A stretch of DNA of 64,000 nucleotides, taken from NCBI GenBank assembly GCA_903772945.1, contig CAICTM010000084.1:62001-126000 (forward strand), in the 5' to 3' direction. The notes under the pieces are model-generated. The model ran no database searches. It saw only the letters and a list, made by a program, of their open reading frames with translations, and was not told the origin of the DNA. This DNA comes from Seminavis robusta. Its lineage: Eukaryota > Bacillariophyta > Bacillariophyceae > Naviculales > Naviculaceae. The translations under genes and the position numbers were made by a program. Shown here piece after piece: positions 10,724 to 21,510 of the stretch (positions within the stretch are counted from its first letter, which is position 1; each line of letters begins with the position of its first letter).

Positions 10724-12613
10724 TTACCAGCTCTCTGCCTTGGCCAATACAACCGAGAGGGCAATGGCATAAGCGAAGGGGAAAAGTACTCGTGCCGCGT
10801 CGTCAATGGCACGAGCCACTTGTTGCCATCTCCAGTTGTTTTTCATTTCGTGCAAATTCTTAAAGTCATCGGCATCGCGACCCATTGTGGTTTTGATGGA
10901 TTTTCTGGTCCGCGTCGAAGCTCGGAAACTAATGGTGCTATCCCGCCGGCTGCGATACCTCTGACGCCGGTTGTGGACATCACCCACAATAGTTTCAAGG
11001 TTGTTGTTGCTGTTGTCGTTGTTTACATTGTCGTCATCATCGCCGTCATCAATATCATCTGCATCAATATCATCATCATCTGCTTCAAATTCCACAACCA
11101 CAGAACCTTCGTCGTCGTCCGACTTGCAGATTGGCTCTACTAGTAGATTATCTTCCTTCTTTTCCTCGGATAGTAAGGAGGATGCAAATAATTTGTTTTG
11201 ACTTTCGTCATCGACTTCAACAAATTCCACAACCACAGAACCTTCGTCGTCGTCGTCCTCGTCCGACTTGCAGCAGATTGGCTCTTCCCTTTTTGCTTCG
11301 GATAAGGAGGATGCGGATGCGTCTTGGCATTGTGCAAATTTGACTTGACTTTGATGATGATAACGTTCGGGTGGCAACGAAAACCGCATCTCCTTGTTGT
11401 TGTTGTTGTTGTTGTTGCGTGATTGTAATACCCGTTGTTGGATCCATCGGACCCACCGCGGTACGAGATCATCCCCGGTATGATAATGAAAATAAATGAC
11501 AGCGGCAGATACCATCAATGCCAACGCCGAAAAGAACAGCGAGATCAAAGAAAACTTGGCAAACCACGTGAGTTCGGCCGCCGCCGGAACATTGGCGGCG
11601 ACGACCAGTTCCGACGCCACGGCGGCCAACATGGCCGTAATGGAGAGTCCCATGCGTTCCCCAATATGAGGTGGCAACCAAAACGCCGTAAAGGCGACCA
11701 AATTAAGTGTCACTTGTAGAATGAGATAGCCACGAGCGTACGGTTGCCAGGAACGCGAAAATGCCAAATGATAGTGCAAGACGGGCCAATCCTCTTCCGG
11801 GGCTCCAGGAAACGGTGGATACGTGTACGCCTCGCAGTGCACATCACGGAGTGTAAATTCGGCATAGGATTCTCCAGCCGTTTCCGATCCTCCAATGGTG
11901 AATCCTTGCTCCATTTTGAGCGGTCGAATGTAGAGCCCCGTGTACGCCCAGGATCCGATTTCCAAGGTGCATTCCAGAGTATCAAAGGGAAAGTCGTCCA
12001 GTCCACGAAATTTGCAGACGGGTCGCACGTGTCCCGGTCGACTCCAAAAGACGCGTCCATTCGAACTCACCAGCGCCGACGCGCTGGCCAAGGACTCTTC
12101 CAACGGCACTTCCAAATTCCACAGTTGCAAATCCGGTGTCCAGATTTCACTCGTTTCGCCACCGACACCACTGCCATCCCCACCCACCCATACATGGAGT
12201 GTCGTCAAATTGTTGTAGTCGGCGGGATTCCATCGCAACCGAGGATCCGTCCATTCCTGACGGACCCAGACTATCAAGTCGGCCACGGACGATGTCACGT
12301 CCACTTTGAGTACGCGATGGAAATTCAATCCAACGTCCACGGGTAACCCGGATCGCTCTTCTTGCTGATCTTGCCGCCACACGCTTTCAAAGGGAAAACT
12401 GCGACGATCGTAATTCACCAAAAGGGCGCGTCGCAATGCTTGCGTGGAATTGGGCAGATTGTTGGGGTATGCATCTAATTGTTGCTGTTGCTGTTGCTGC
12501 TGTTGAGCTCGACGTCGGGCGGCTCCAGGATGCATACGAGGGGATGCAGCCGAGATTCCATGGTAGAAGCAGACCCAGAGGAGCAGCAGCCACAGTGGAG
12601 ATGCGGCTGTCAT
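10724..12613 (-). CDS. pentameric ligand-gated ion channel (Cys-loop receptor superfamily) subunit
   Basis: 629 aa from the ATG at 12613, chosen because a signal peptide follows at once (hydrophobic residues 6-18, cleavage near SAA). A further in-frame ATG lies 48 codons upstream. The extracellular domain (about residues 50-295) carries the diagnostic loop C-x14-C with FPFD inside it (Cys200 and Cys215). Four membrane helices follow: M1 (LILQVTLNLVAFTAFWLPP), pore-lining M2, M3 (about 390-420) and, after a long cytoplasmic loop, M4 at the extreme C-terminus, preceded by the typical DxAxRxxFP motif. The M3-M4 loop is very acidic, with an internal duplication. The family forms pentameric channels opened by extracellular ligands. 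The ligand cannot be read from the sequence. Likely a plasma-membrane channel. No intron needed. Confidence 0.9.
   Translation of the reverse strand: MTAASPLWLLLLWVCFYHGISAASPRMHPGAARRRAQQQQQQQQQLDAYPNNLPNSTQALRRALLVNYDRRSFPFESVWRQDQQEERSGLPVDVGLNFHRVLKVDVTSSVADLIVWVRQEWTDPRLRWNPADYNNLTTLHVWVGGDGSGVGGETSEIWTPDLQLWNLEVPLEESLASASALVSSNGRVFWSRPGHVRPVCKFRGLDDFPFDTLECTLEIGSWAYTGLYIRPLKMEQGFTIGGSETAGESYAEFTLRDVHCEAYTYPPFPGAPEEDWPVLHYHLAFSRSWQPYARGYLILQVTLNLVAFTAFWLPPHIGERMGLSITAMLAAVASELVVAANVPAAAELTWFAKFSLISLFFSALALMVSAAVIYFHYHTGDDLVPRWVRWIQQRVLQSRNNNNNNNKEMRFSLPPERYHHQSQVKFAQCQDASASSLSEAKREEPICCKSDEDDDDEGSVVVEFVEVDDESQNKLFASSLLSEEKKEDNLLVEPICKSDDDEGSVVVEFEADDDDIDADDIDDGDDDDNVNNDNSNNNLETIVGDVHNRRQRYRSRRDSTISFRASTRTRKSIKTTMGRDADDFKNLHEMKNNWRWQQVARAIDDAARVLFPFAYAIALSVVLAKAESW
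11085..11290 (-). repeat. duplicated acidic segment in the ion-channel M3-M4 loop
   Basis: Two in-frame copies of about 65-75 bases, at 11085-11150 and 11211-11290, each encode EPIC(C)KSD-acidic-EGSVVVEF. They differ by short in-frame length changes in the aspartate run. This is an internal tandem duplication within the coding region. Confidence 0.8.
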
Positions 12614-13806
12614 GGTGCTTCGTACGGTAGTCGAAATAATGATTGCACCAAAAGAGGGTCCAAGATCGACCCATGTCAATGGGTTTTCGGTTGGCGGTAT
12701 TGTGTGAACAGCTGTGTGAACGCTGTGAGCAGCTGTGTGAGCTTTGTGTGTCTTCATGCTTCCGTTTGCAATAATTGACGAGGTGCGCGGTTTTGACTTC
12801 CTGCAGCTCTGGCCACGTGCATGCTTTTACAGAATTAACAGACTGTTTCCTTTCGGACATTTTCTGATTATGATCAGCATGCACCTCCCTGGTCTTCGAT
12901 GACAGCGTCTCACATTATTTCTTACTAGTAGCTTTTTATCTTACTGGCCATCACAAGGCTGTACTTTTCTCGAGTACCGAATGGGACCCTCCAACTCCCA
13001 TAGCCTCTGACTGCTTCAGCTTCAGCTGGACGTTGATGCGACAAAGGACAAAGTGTATGGCAAGAATCCAAGGCTGATCTACAATAGTAAGCATGATTTG
13101 GCTTGACGTCTTGGTCCAATGAAGCTGCTTTGAGCATCAAACGGTTCATACCTGTCGCATAGCAAAGATTCTGAACGAGCTCAAGGACACCAGGACACCA
13201 CTGGCTAGAAACGAAAAAGACGGAAGCGGCGGCATATCAAAAGCTATAACAACCATTCAATGGTCGCATTGAACATCGCTTGTCATTGCACCACCACGGA
13301 GCAAAAAGTTGGTTCAACAGTAAGAGAGCGAGAAGCAGGATAGTGACCCCCCGTTCTTCGCAAAAAAGCTGGCACCAGAAGCGAAGACGCAGGCACTTGT
13401 TTGATCGAGCATCGGGTGTACCAGTACAGTACTCGCAACCACAACACAACGTCACCATGGTTTGTTCTCAATAAGCGCCAATAAATCGATTCGAATCCCG
13501 AACAGGGATCCACACACAGTCAAACCTATTCTTCACACCTTTGATCCATTCGATCTCAACACCCTTAGGGATTGGTTGCGTTCCTAATAGCTATTCTTCC
13601 TCACGGTGAAGCCTATTCTTCACAACGTTGACCCATTGGATCTTAACACGCTTCGGGATCGGTTGCGTTCCTAATACTGTACCTATTCTTCACAAATCTT
13701 ACTACAGCTATCATTTCCAATCTAGCGATCTAACTAAACCAATTGCGAAATGAGACATTCCACCAATCTTCTAATACTCTGTCCTCTACAATTTGTTAAT
13801 AAATCA
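12614..13806. other. 1.2 kb spacer with a short tandem repeat
   Basis: No gene seen. Around 13526-13690 a block starting CCTATTCTTCAC and ending GGTTGCGTTCCTAATA occurs twice in full (from 13526 and 13612), with a partial third start at 13682. The copies are about 80-90% similar. The segment nearest 12614 is the likely promoter of the ion channel. Confidence 0.5.
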
Positions 13807-14917
13807 TCATGCCTTGCTAGCTTGTTGTTGTTGTTGTTTTTCCAAGGATTCAACCCTGGCTTCCAATGCCTCAATTCGGGGAATCAATGCTGCCATGGCT
13901 GTCTCCGAGTACTTTCCCAGCACATCCACCTCAATATTGACCTTGTCGTCTATATCCTTGGCAGGGATGATGATTTTCTTTTGCGTGTATTCCACCAGCA
14001 TTAACGTGAACCACTGCTCCGCGGTATTGACATCCACAACGGTCAAACTCGTACCATCAATGGCAATGAACCCCTTGGGGACAATGTATCGAATCAATTC
14101 TGGATCGTCCACTTTGATTTTGAACCAGAGGCTGTCGTTATCCGGAGTACGTTCCAGAATGGTTCCAGTGGTATCCACGTGACCCTGAACAAAGTGGCCA
14201 GAGTTTCGTCCTGCAGCACAAATAAGCAATGAAAACAGAAACGACAGCAAACAGTGAGGCTTTAAATGAAGCTGTGTATTGTATTGCAGGAGCTGATGTA
14301 ATCTCTGCTCTTGATCCGCATTGAACAATCAACACTCATAGCGAGTGTATGGATGCATGCATTCTCACCTCCAATTTCACTGGCTCTTTCGAGATTGACA
14401 GGTTGTCCAGGTTTCAGGTCGCTAAGGTAAGTTCTCTTGAGCGTTTCCGGTGCCAATCCCACCTTGAATTGTTGTTTGTCTGTATCTAGCTCTGTGGCTG
14501 TCAAGCAAACACCGCTCACACAAATGCTGCAGCTGTAGAAAAAGTGCCATTGAAAGGGATAGAGTACCGTGCCAGTGAGAACATTCCTGCTATCGAATCA
14601 ACTGCTGCATCCTTACGTTTCCTGCTTCATCTTTGCAGAACTTACCCTAGATATGCATCCTTCATGACCACATCTCCCTTGACAACCAATTCGGTTCCTT
14701 TTCCTTGTGTTCCATCCCACAATGGCATGTCATCTCGTTCTTCCAGTGAAACAACCGTCCCCATTTCTTCTACAATCCCTGTAAACATGCGCAATGAAGA
14801 GGAGGCAACATGGCTATTGCTGCTACTACATGCAGTACTACTGGTGGTAAAGGCTCTTGCTGTGGAGGCAAGAAACGCCAATAGCAGGACCTGCAGTAAC
14901 ATCATCATCATCATCAT
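13807..14917 (-). CDS. riboflavin synthase, plastid-targeted, three exons
   Basis: Riboflavin synthase condenses two 6,7-dimethyl-8-ribityllumazine molecules to riboflavin, the last step of vitamin B2 synthesis. Exons on the minus strand: 14917-14646, 14532-14369 and 14210-13807, 279 aa. Introns are 113 bp (GTAAGT...CTACAG) and 158 bp (GTGAGA...CTGCAG), and frames join exactly. The two lumazine-binding repeats are visible: FTGIVEEMGTV starting the first with SGVCLTAT inside it, and NSGHFVQGHVD starting the second with IDGTSLTVVDV inside it. The protein starts with six Met, then a hydrophobic signal ending ARA|F (Phe23), an A-F plastid motif. A Gln-rich coiled coil closes the C-terminus. Divergent from the gene starting at 15209. 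Equivalent to bacterial RibE/RibC. Confidence 0.92.
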
Positions 14918-15208
14918 GGTTTTGTAGAAGAAATAAGTTGACGGGAAAGAGGAAGATGCACGATGGGGGACGTGGGTGACTGCTCTACACGTGGAACCTG
15001 CGTACCGCCGCTATTGCATTCACGAGTAGAGAATACCGCGGGATCGAAACAGCTGTTCGCCATCAGCCCAAAAGATCTTGTGTTCGCCAAAGACACCTCT
15101 TCCTTCCATCATAAACTTCTGTCCTTTTTCTCGCTTCTCATAAACTGTTTCCGGCAAGCAACTGATGGCAACGGTCCAGAGAAGGAAGCCTGTAGCTTAC
15201 CGATACAA
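14918..15208. promoter_or_regulatory. divergent promoter region (inferred)
   Basis: A 291-bp gap between head-to-head genes (riboflavin synthase on the minus strand and the plus-strand gene at 15209). No specific motif can be claimed. Called from position only. Confidence 0.35.
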
Positions 15209-16078
15209 ATGAAGACGAAGACGAAACAGTCCTTTATCGTTCTCTCCCTTTGGGTGGCGCTCATCATCAGCAGTAGCGCTCTGTTAGTGGAAGGATTTCA
15301 TTTTTCAGAATTAAAAAGCCACGCGAGACAGAATTACCATGCAGTGAAGTTATCCTCCTCTTCCTTTTTGGAAGGACCCAGCAACGCAACCACCACTGCG
15401 AGTGATGCCAGTGCTACTAGCAACAGTAAAACAAATCGCAAGGTCTTTACCAATCAAGATTATGTGGAACCAATACGAATTGTCACGCCAATCAGATCTA
15501 CTGGCAAAAGGGAGTTGGCTACTACCACAAATTCCCTACCTGGTGGTCACTGTTGGCTGGAAATGGCGCACAATATGAGACAAAGTTCGATGGCAAGTAC
15601 CACTTCTACGGACTTGTTCAATGCAAAGACAAGTCGATTGCTGCAGGAAGCCAGTGATTCCATCGAAGATATTGGTCTGGCATGGCTACAAGGAGACTGG
15701 GAAGCCGTAACGTATGCGGCACTGGATGCGTCGCAACGCATGGAATTGGCCGCAACATCGCTCAACAACAACAAACATCACCAGGACAATGCCTTGCAAA
15801 GAGCTCTGGCAGGAGTGGGCGTGGAACTATACGAATTATCGTCTACCAACCAGAAACCCAAAGCCGTGACGCTGCAAGGGCTGTCCTTGCGACTCTATCA
15901 GGCCAGCAAAGCAGCCGCAGCAGCCGAAAACAGTAACAATAGGCAACAATCGGTAACTCATTTGGAACAAGCCTCACAGGCCGCCAGAAGTTTGGCGAAA
16001 CTACATGGAGCCAGAGCCGTACTTCTCCCACGAAGATTCCAGCTCTGGTGGCATACTCGTACAGCGGAAAAGGAATAA
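15209..16078 (+). CDS. secretory or plastid-targeted helical protein, unknown function
   Basis: 289 aa from the ATG at 15209. The frame is open to an earlier ATG at 14963, but a clear signal peptide begins at 15209 (hydrophobic residues 9-26, then VEG|F at Phe30). The latter loosely fits the plastid cleavage motif. Residues ~30-115 are Ser/Thr/Asn-rich. Residues ~125-280 are rich in Ala, Leu and Gln and look all-helical (for example ASDSIEDIGLAWLQGDWEAV). No family recognised. The start lies about 290 bp from the oppositely directed riboflavin synthase, so the two may share a promoter region. Confidence 0.65.
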   Translation: MKTKTKQSFIVLSLWVALIISSSALLVEGFHFSELKSHARQNYHAVKLSSSSFLEGPSNATTTASDASATSNSKTNRKVFTNQDYVEPIRIVTPIRSTGKRELATTTNSLPGGHCWLEMAHNMRQSSMASTTSTDLFNAKTSRLLQEASDSIEDIGLAWLQGDWEAVTYAALDASQRMELAATSLNNNKHHQDNALQRALAGVGVELYELSSTNQKPKAVTLQGLSLRLYQASKAAAAAENSNNRQQSVTHLEQASQAARSLAKLHGARAVLLPRRFQLWWHTRTAEKE

Positions 16079-19000
16079 TAATATAGATGTATGCTGCTAC
16101 ACTAAATGAAGAGGGCCAGGTCACGATATTGTAATGCCATTTCTAAAGATTAGCAAACATTTCCTATACTCTTAGAAAAGCTGGTGTGGACGAAGTTCTT
16201 AAATGAGCAGAAACCACGCAAGCCGAACCAGGGCCAGTCAACACCATGCCGAGAGGACGCGACATGGTGTGCATTGACCCGATCCTTCCTTCGTGGTAGT
16301 CTGTTCGCTTGGTCACCATCGTTCAAGTCTACCGTTCCTCCACGGGGATTTCAGCATGGAGCTTGGGCAGCTGGACGGTGTAGAAACTGCATCAACAAAC
16401 CCTGTCTTCCAGGGAGTACATGTACACCGCAGCGACGAGAGTCCTATCTCGGAAACGAGGCAAAGGTTTACGATACTGTGCCCCATTGACGTTTCGGACT
16501 GGGCCACTTGTCGCTGCAACAAATGTTAGATGTCGTTGTACAGCTGCCCTTTGGCAATCCATCACAGCTATGATATGTCGCTTTGAAATGTAGGACCAGT
16601 GAATGCAAGAATCCCAACATAGAGTTCACGGCATGCGAGACTTGGGCAAAGTCATCCCTCAAGGCTCCCAAGACCAATCAAGTATTCATCTTGATGAGTT
16701 CGGAAGCATCTGAAAGAGTGACGAGATCCAAGCCAACAGTGCTAAGGTCAAAAAATTGACAGCGCGTCACTGCACAACCCTGCTAGAACAACCGATGTAC
16801 GACGGATCAGTCGTCACACTGCATAGACATGCAGTGCGAAGAATCCATCATCGAAGATTGTTCCAGCAGCGTCTATCACTGCTACGGTATGATACGTCGC
16901 TTTGAAACGATCCCAGCTGGACGGTGAAGAAATTGGAGCTACAAACCCTTTCCGTGAAGTTGCAGAACCAACAGAAGGCTTCCCAGGCCAATCAAGTACG
17001 GTGTCTGTCTGTCTTGACTGGCAGGGGGGCATCTTGGGGTCTAGAACTTCAAGGAGAGACAATGTCTCTGGCCAAGGACATGGATTCATTCCAAAGGAAC
17101 GAGAAGGGGATGACTCCAAACAGCAAAAGATAATGGGCAAGTTGGTGGCGGGCACAACTCCCGGAAAAACCAATGGCGAACATGGAAACACAGAATGTAC
17201 GCCAAGAATTATCTGGTAGCAACCTGCCAGCAACTGGCCGCCATCTTAGACTGTCATCAGCCGTCCTCTTCTCGCTTCTCATGTTCGCAAAATGGCGGTC
17301 TGGACAAACAATCAAACTCTATTGACACATGGCGCCACTTTCCGAAACAAAAGAGGAACAAGCCTGGCAGGCTCGGCTGCAGCAGCGGCAATGGCCAAGG
17401 TATGTCATAGTCACCGAGAGCCACCAGCAAGTCTCGCTCCTCGTGTCCGGAAAGTGACGGCAGACACAATCCAACTTTAGTTCAAACATGGTGCCAACCT
17501 CACACAAGCGGAACGCAAACACCAGATAGCAGGCGGCGGCAATGGCGAAGGATTGCCACTGTCGTCGACTGCAGCCGGTGAACATGTTCCTCTGTATGAA
17601 AGGTAAGCACCATTGGTGGGATCATCACAGAAATGCTTCCTGACCCAAGATCTTCGGATGACATTGACCACCATAGCTGGGCTCTGCGTCGGTCAAGAAC
17701 CAGAGATCGCGTCCATGCCATCCGGAAAGGTATCACGGTCACAGGGAAACAAACAACACGTTGACTCCAGCGATGCCAATGGCCAAAAGTTGCCATTGTC
17801 ATCGAGAGGCCGGCGTGTTTATCTCACTGTGGCCGCTCCGTCAGGTCCGTCATGATAAGGAGAAAGCGAGCTATGCACTCGAAGCCTGCGCAGGGCGTCG
17901 CACTGGATCGAGCAAACGGCTGGATCGAGAGAGATGCCATGAAAACTTCCAGTGCATAGCTAACCGTCATGCGAGTCGTGACTCACTCCAGTGGGTTGCT
18001 GGGATGGCTGTCGAAACCATTGTTCGAAAGACGACGGTGGTTGAGCAAAAAGAAAGACCATGATCGTCGCTGACTGGTTGTGACACCGTGCACCACACAG
18101 GCGAGCTGTGCGCCGATAGATGCAACTTGTTCCAAAATGATCGAGCGACAGCTGGATCAAGATGGCACAGTTACCGCCATCAAAGCACAGCCACTCCACC
18201 ATGTTCCTCCCTTGATGACGACACGACACGACTTGGACTGATTGGCGGCCGACAAAATTGATCGAGGACGACTCCAAGCGTTGGCAATGGTGTTCCAACG
18301 CAGAGGGCGATCGTCGAACAAAGAGAGTCAATCTAGGTTGACAATGGACTGCCAACGTGGAGAACGATCGCATGCCGTCAATCCAGCGCACCGGTACCGT
18401 ACATCCATCCATCAAAGTGTCCCAACCTTGCCCAGAAGCAACTGCCATGAAAGATGGCTCAAAACGTTGACAATGGCGTCCAACAAAAAGAACGATCTCT
18501 GACAACTTCTTCCAGCGGCGACGAACTGCAGGTCATTCATTATGACGCCATGGTGACAGGGGATGTCTGATGATGAATCAATGGAGTCAGTCCATCGATA
18601 CCGTAGCGGGGGAATGGATCAATGGTGGCTCTCAGCGTTGGTTAGGTGTCCAACGAAAAAGAACGACCGCAAACCTCTTCCCCGGCTGCGGCCGATGCTC
18701 ATGGTGACGGTGTCATGGCGATGGTCCAATAATTGAATCGAGTCGAGTCCATCGGTAGCGGTCGGATCCAGAGAAGAGCGCGATGGCTCTGAGCGTTGGC
18801 AAAGGTGTCCAACGAAAAGAACGATCGCGAATCTCCAGTCCAGCCGCGGCCGATGCTCATTGTCATGGTTTAGGAGGATCGTTGATCGTATTTTGGTCTC
18901 ATGCAACGGACATGGCTGCCATTGTCGTCGAGAGCACAACGCGATCGCGATCCTCCTTTTTTCTCTCCCTTTTTGGTTTTGCCGAGTTGGGAATTGTGAG

Positions 19001-19520
19001 ACGTTCGACGAGAGTGATTTTTTGTTGGCTTGCTACCGGTAGCTAGCCACTAGTAGCAGATCGATTGATCGATCGCGTGCCCGACCTGTTAAAAAATGAA
19101 AAGGGCGTTCAGGTAACAATTGGTTAAGAATACTAGAATAGTCTACTGTTTTATAAAAAAAATAATGCATACACAGCAACATTTACCATACCTACCTGAA
19201 AATCTGATTCGATGTATGTTGGAACGATTTTGGAGCGATGTGGGTCTGGATCTTGCTCAGGAAAGACCGAACATTTTTGGCCAATTTGATAAAAAAGTGT
19301 TAAAAATGTACTGCAATTTTTGAATGGTGCAGAACTATGAGTCAATTGTTGAATGGAATTGAATTGAGATAACAATGATGAATTGATGAATATTTTAAAA
19401 TAATGAACCTTTGCAACTGTTTCACTAGATGTGTGCAGTTGATAAATGAGGATTAGTTTTGTTCAAAATAAGATTATGTTTTGATTTTTGTTGACTTGTG
19501 ATGAATCAAGCGAATTTGTA
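16079..19520. repeat. 3.4 kb non-coding region built of degenerate long repeats
   Basis: No coding signal on either strand. Several phrases recur with drift. A CAGCTGGACGGTG phrase followed by GAAA occurs near 16368 and 16914. A TATGATA(T/C)GTCGCTTTGAAA phrase occurs near 16569 and 16888. A CCAA(G/C)ACCAATCAAGTA-like phrase occurs near 16667 and 16983. A GGCAATGGC phrase with TTGCCA(C/T)TGTC nearby occurs near 17391, 17539 and 17776. A GTGTCCAACGAAAA(A)GAACGA phrase with GCGGCCGATGCTCAT occurs near 18649 and 18808, the last two about 160 bp apart, with weaker relatives near 18290 and 18480. From about 19080 the composition turns strongly AT-rich up to the next gene. Confidence 0.6.
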
Positions 19521-21510
19521 ATGAAAGTCTTGAATAGCCAACGCTCAACTCACGAGGAGCCCTGCTTGCGGTGCTCCATGACTTACAATGACATGGCAAC
19601 GCGGCAGTTGAACCCCCTCGAATCCTACCAGATGGGATCCACAATTATCTGTGTCCTCTGTATCCTGTGGGCATTTATCCGGATAAGGAGGTTTGCAGTA
19701 GGGAGGTTTTCCAAGGAAGCACAATTTTTGCAGCCCTCATCAACAAAGATGCGTCTTTCTCCGAGCTTCATGGCGTTGGCGCTCTCATCTGGGAGCTTGC
19801 TGTTGGCAATCTTCCTGTTTGAGTTCTACAAGCAATACATCAGCAATGATGACAAACCAAGCCGGCTGACAACCACAACAACTTTCACAACAACCAATCA
19901 CCACCATCACAGAGACACCCACCTTCGGCATATCCTTAAAAGCGCGAAGGCGGAACGTCACCTGGCCCGAAACGGCTTCATTCAACTTGGAAGTCAAATC
20001 GATGGACCTGCCCAATTATCAGGCCTTGGGTTTTCAATCGACATGAACGGAGACGGAAGTATCATTGCTGTTGGGAGCACTACGTTCCACGTTGTCTTCG
20101 AATTCAGTGGAAGTGATTGGGTTCAGAAAGGCAGTGTTATTCAATGTGCGCAGGACCTAACTTCCACTGGTATAAACACAGTGGCGATTTCATCAAATGG
20201 GCGCTTTCTGGTCACGGCCTGTGCAGTGGACGACCAGGCCGGGGTTGATGCTGGCATGGTTGGCGTCTGGGAATATGATGACACCAACAATGACTGGAGT
20301 AACCGCCAGGTGTTTCTTGGCGAATCTCCTGGCGATCAACTTGGATATAGTGTTGCCATATCTGACGATGGAGTCTTCTTGGTGATTGGAGCTTCAAACG
20401 CCTATGATGGGCTCGGAGAAGTGTATGTCTATGGGTACAACTTCTGGCCCAATATGACGAACCAGTATGCCCCATTTCAAAATCTGACTGACAATTATCT
20501 TCGAGATAGCACCGGAAATGAGACGGCAACAAGTGACATAGAAAGTTTTGGGAATTCTGTGGCCCTCTCCAACAATGGGCGGCGATTGATTGTGGGGGCC
20601 CCTGGTGACGATTCTAGTGTTGCCTTTAACATTGGGCAAGCGTTTGTATTCGAATTGACGACCGATGTTACTGGTTCCTCGTACTATATTCTCATCAGCA
20701 GGCCGTTGGAGGCAGAGGGAGTTGCCGACCAATTTGGGTTCGCAGTGGCAACCAATGGCGATGGGTCAATCTATGCCATTGGTGCTCCTCTCAACAGTGG
20801 AAGCACCACCACTCTTACTGGCCATGTGAGAGTGTATCGGAGAGGCATGCCTGGTGAAGATGAGGCACTGATTAAAATTGGAAGGTAGGTCGCCATAATT
20901 TTGTCCAGTGGTCGCTTTCAGATACGATGCCTTATTGATGGATGCTTTCGGTGCATGTACCACAAGTGACATTGATGGAACTGCACAAGGTGACTTTTTT
21001 GGAAGCTCCGTTGCCCTTTCGGCCGATGGGTTGACATTGGTTGTTGGTGCATGGTTAGCAAACCGGGTTCCTATAGACGCTAATCTGACTCTTTCGGGTG
21101 GCCTTGCAAAGATGTATCATTTCGACGGAACTGATTGGCAATCAGTGGAATTCAACCGGACCAGAAGAGACGAACTGGGCGGCTTCCCCGAATTTTTTGC
21201 CTTTGGATGGGATGTAGAAATCTCCCATTCTGGAGATCGAATTGTTGTTGGCTCTCCCCTTAACTTTCAAAATGCCACTTTCGTCGGGGGTTCTGTCAAC
21301 GTCTACTCGAGGACGGATTACCCCACATTCTCTCCTATTGTGAATCCGCTGCCTCAAGTTGCTCAAGTTGGCCGTGCCTCCACTGCTGGTGCAACGTCGT
21401 CGTTCTTTGGTGCTATCTGGCAGCAAGTCCAGGGCGAGTGGAATGCAGCATGGGATTTCATGACTGCCCTCTTTGCAGATGATGATGATATTGAGAGTGA
21501 GGTGCCCTGA
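19521..21510 (+). CDS. membrane-anchored FG-GAP / beta-propeller protein
   Basis: Two exons: 19521-20884 and 20967-21510, 635 aa. The intron is GT...AAG (82 bp), chosen because it restores the repeat spacing across the junction (IKIG-S-DIDG, then FGSSVALSADG). An alternative 3' site at 20921 is also in frame and gives a 37-bp intron. At least six blade-like repeats are seen with the FG-GAP pattern (FG-x-SVA-S-DG followed by a VGA or IGA strand and G-x-V-x-VY), at about residues 150-560. Hydrophobic segments lie at about residues 38-55 and 83-104, followed by a Thr/His-rich linker, so the propeller is probably held outside the membrane by an N-terminal anchor. An ATG at 19749, just before the second hydrophobic segment, could be the true start. 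The propeller resembles integrin-alpha-type domains. Ligand unknown. Confidence 0.75.

Noticed and set aside
14963-15208. 82-codon N-terminal extension of the gene at 15209
   Set aside because: It would place the signal peptide internally and occupy the divergent promoter region.
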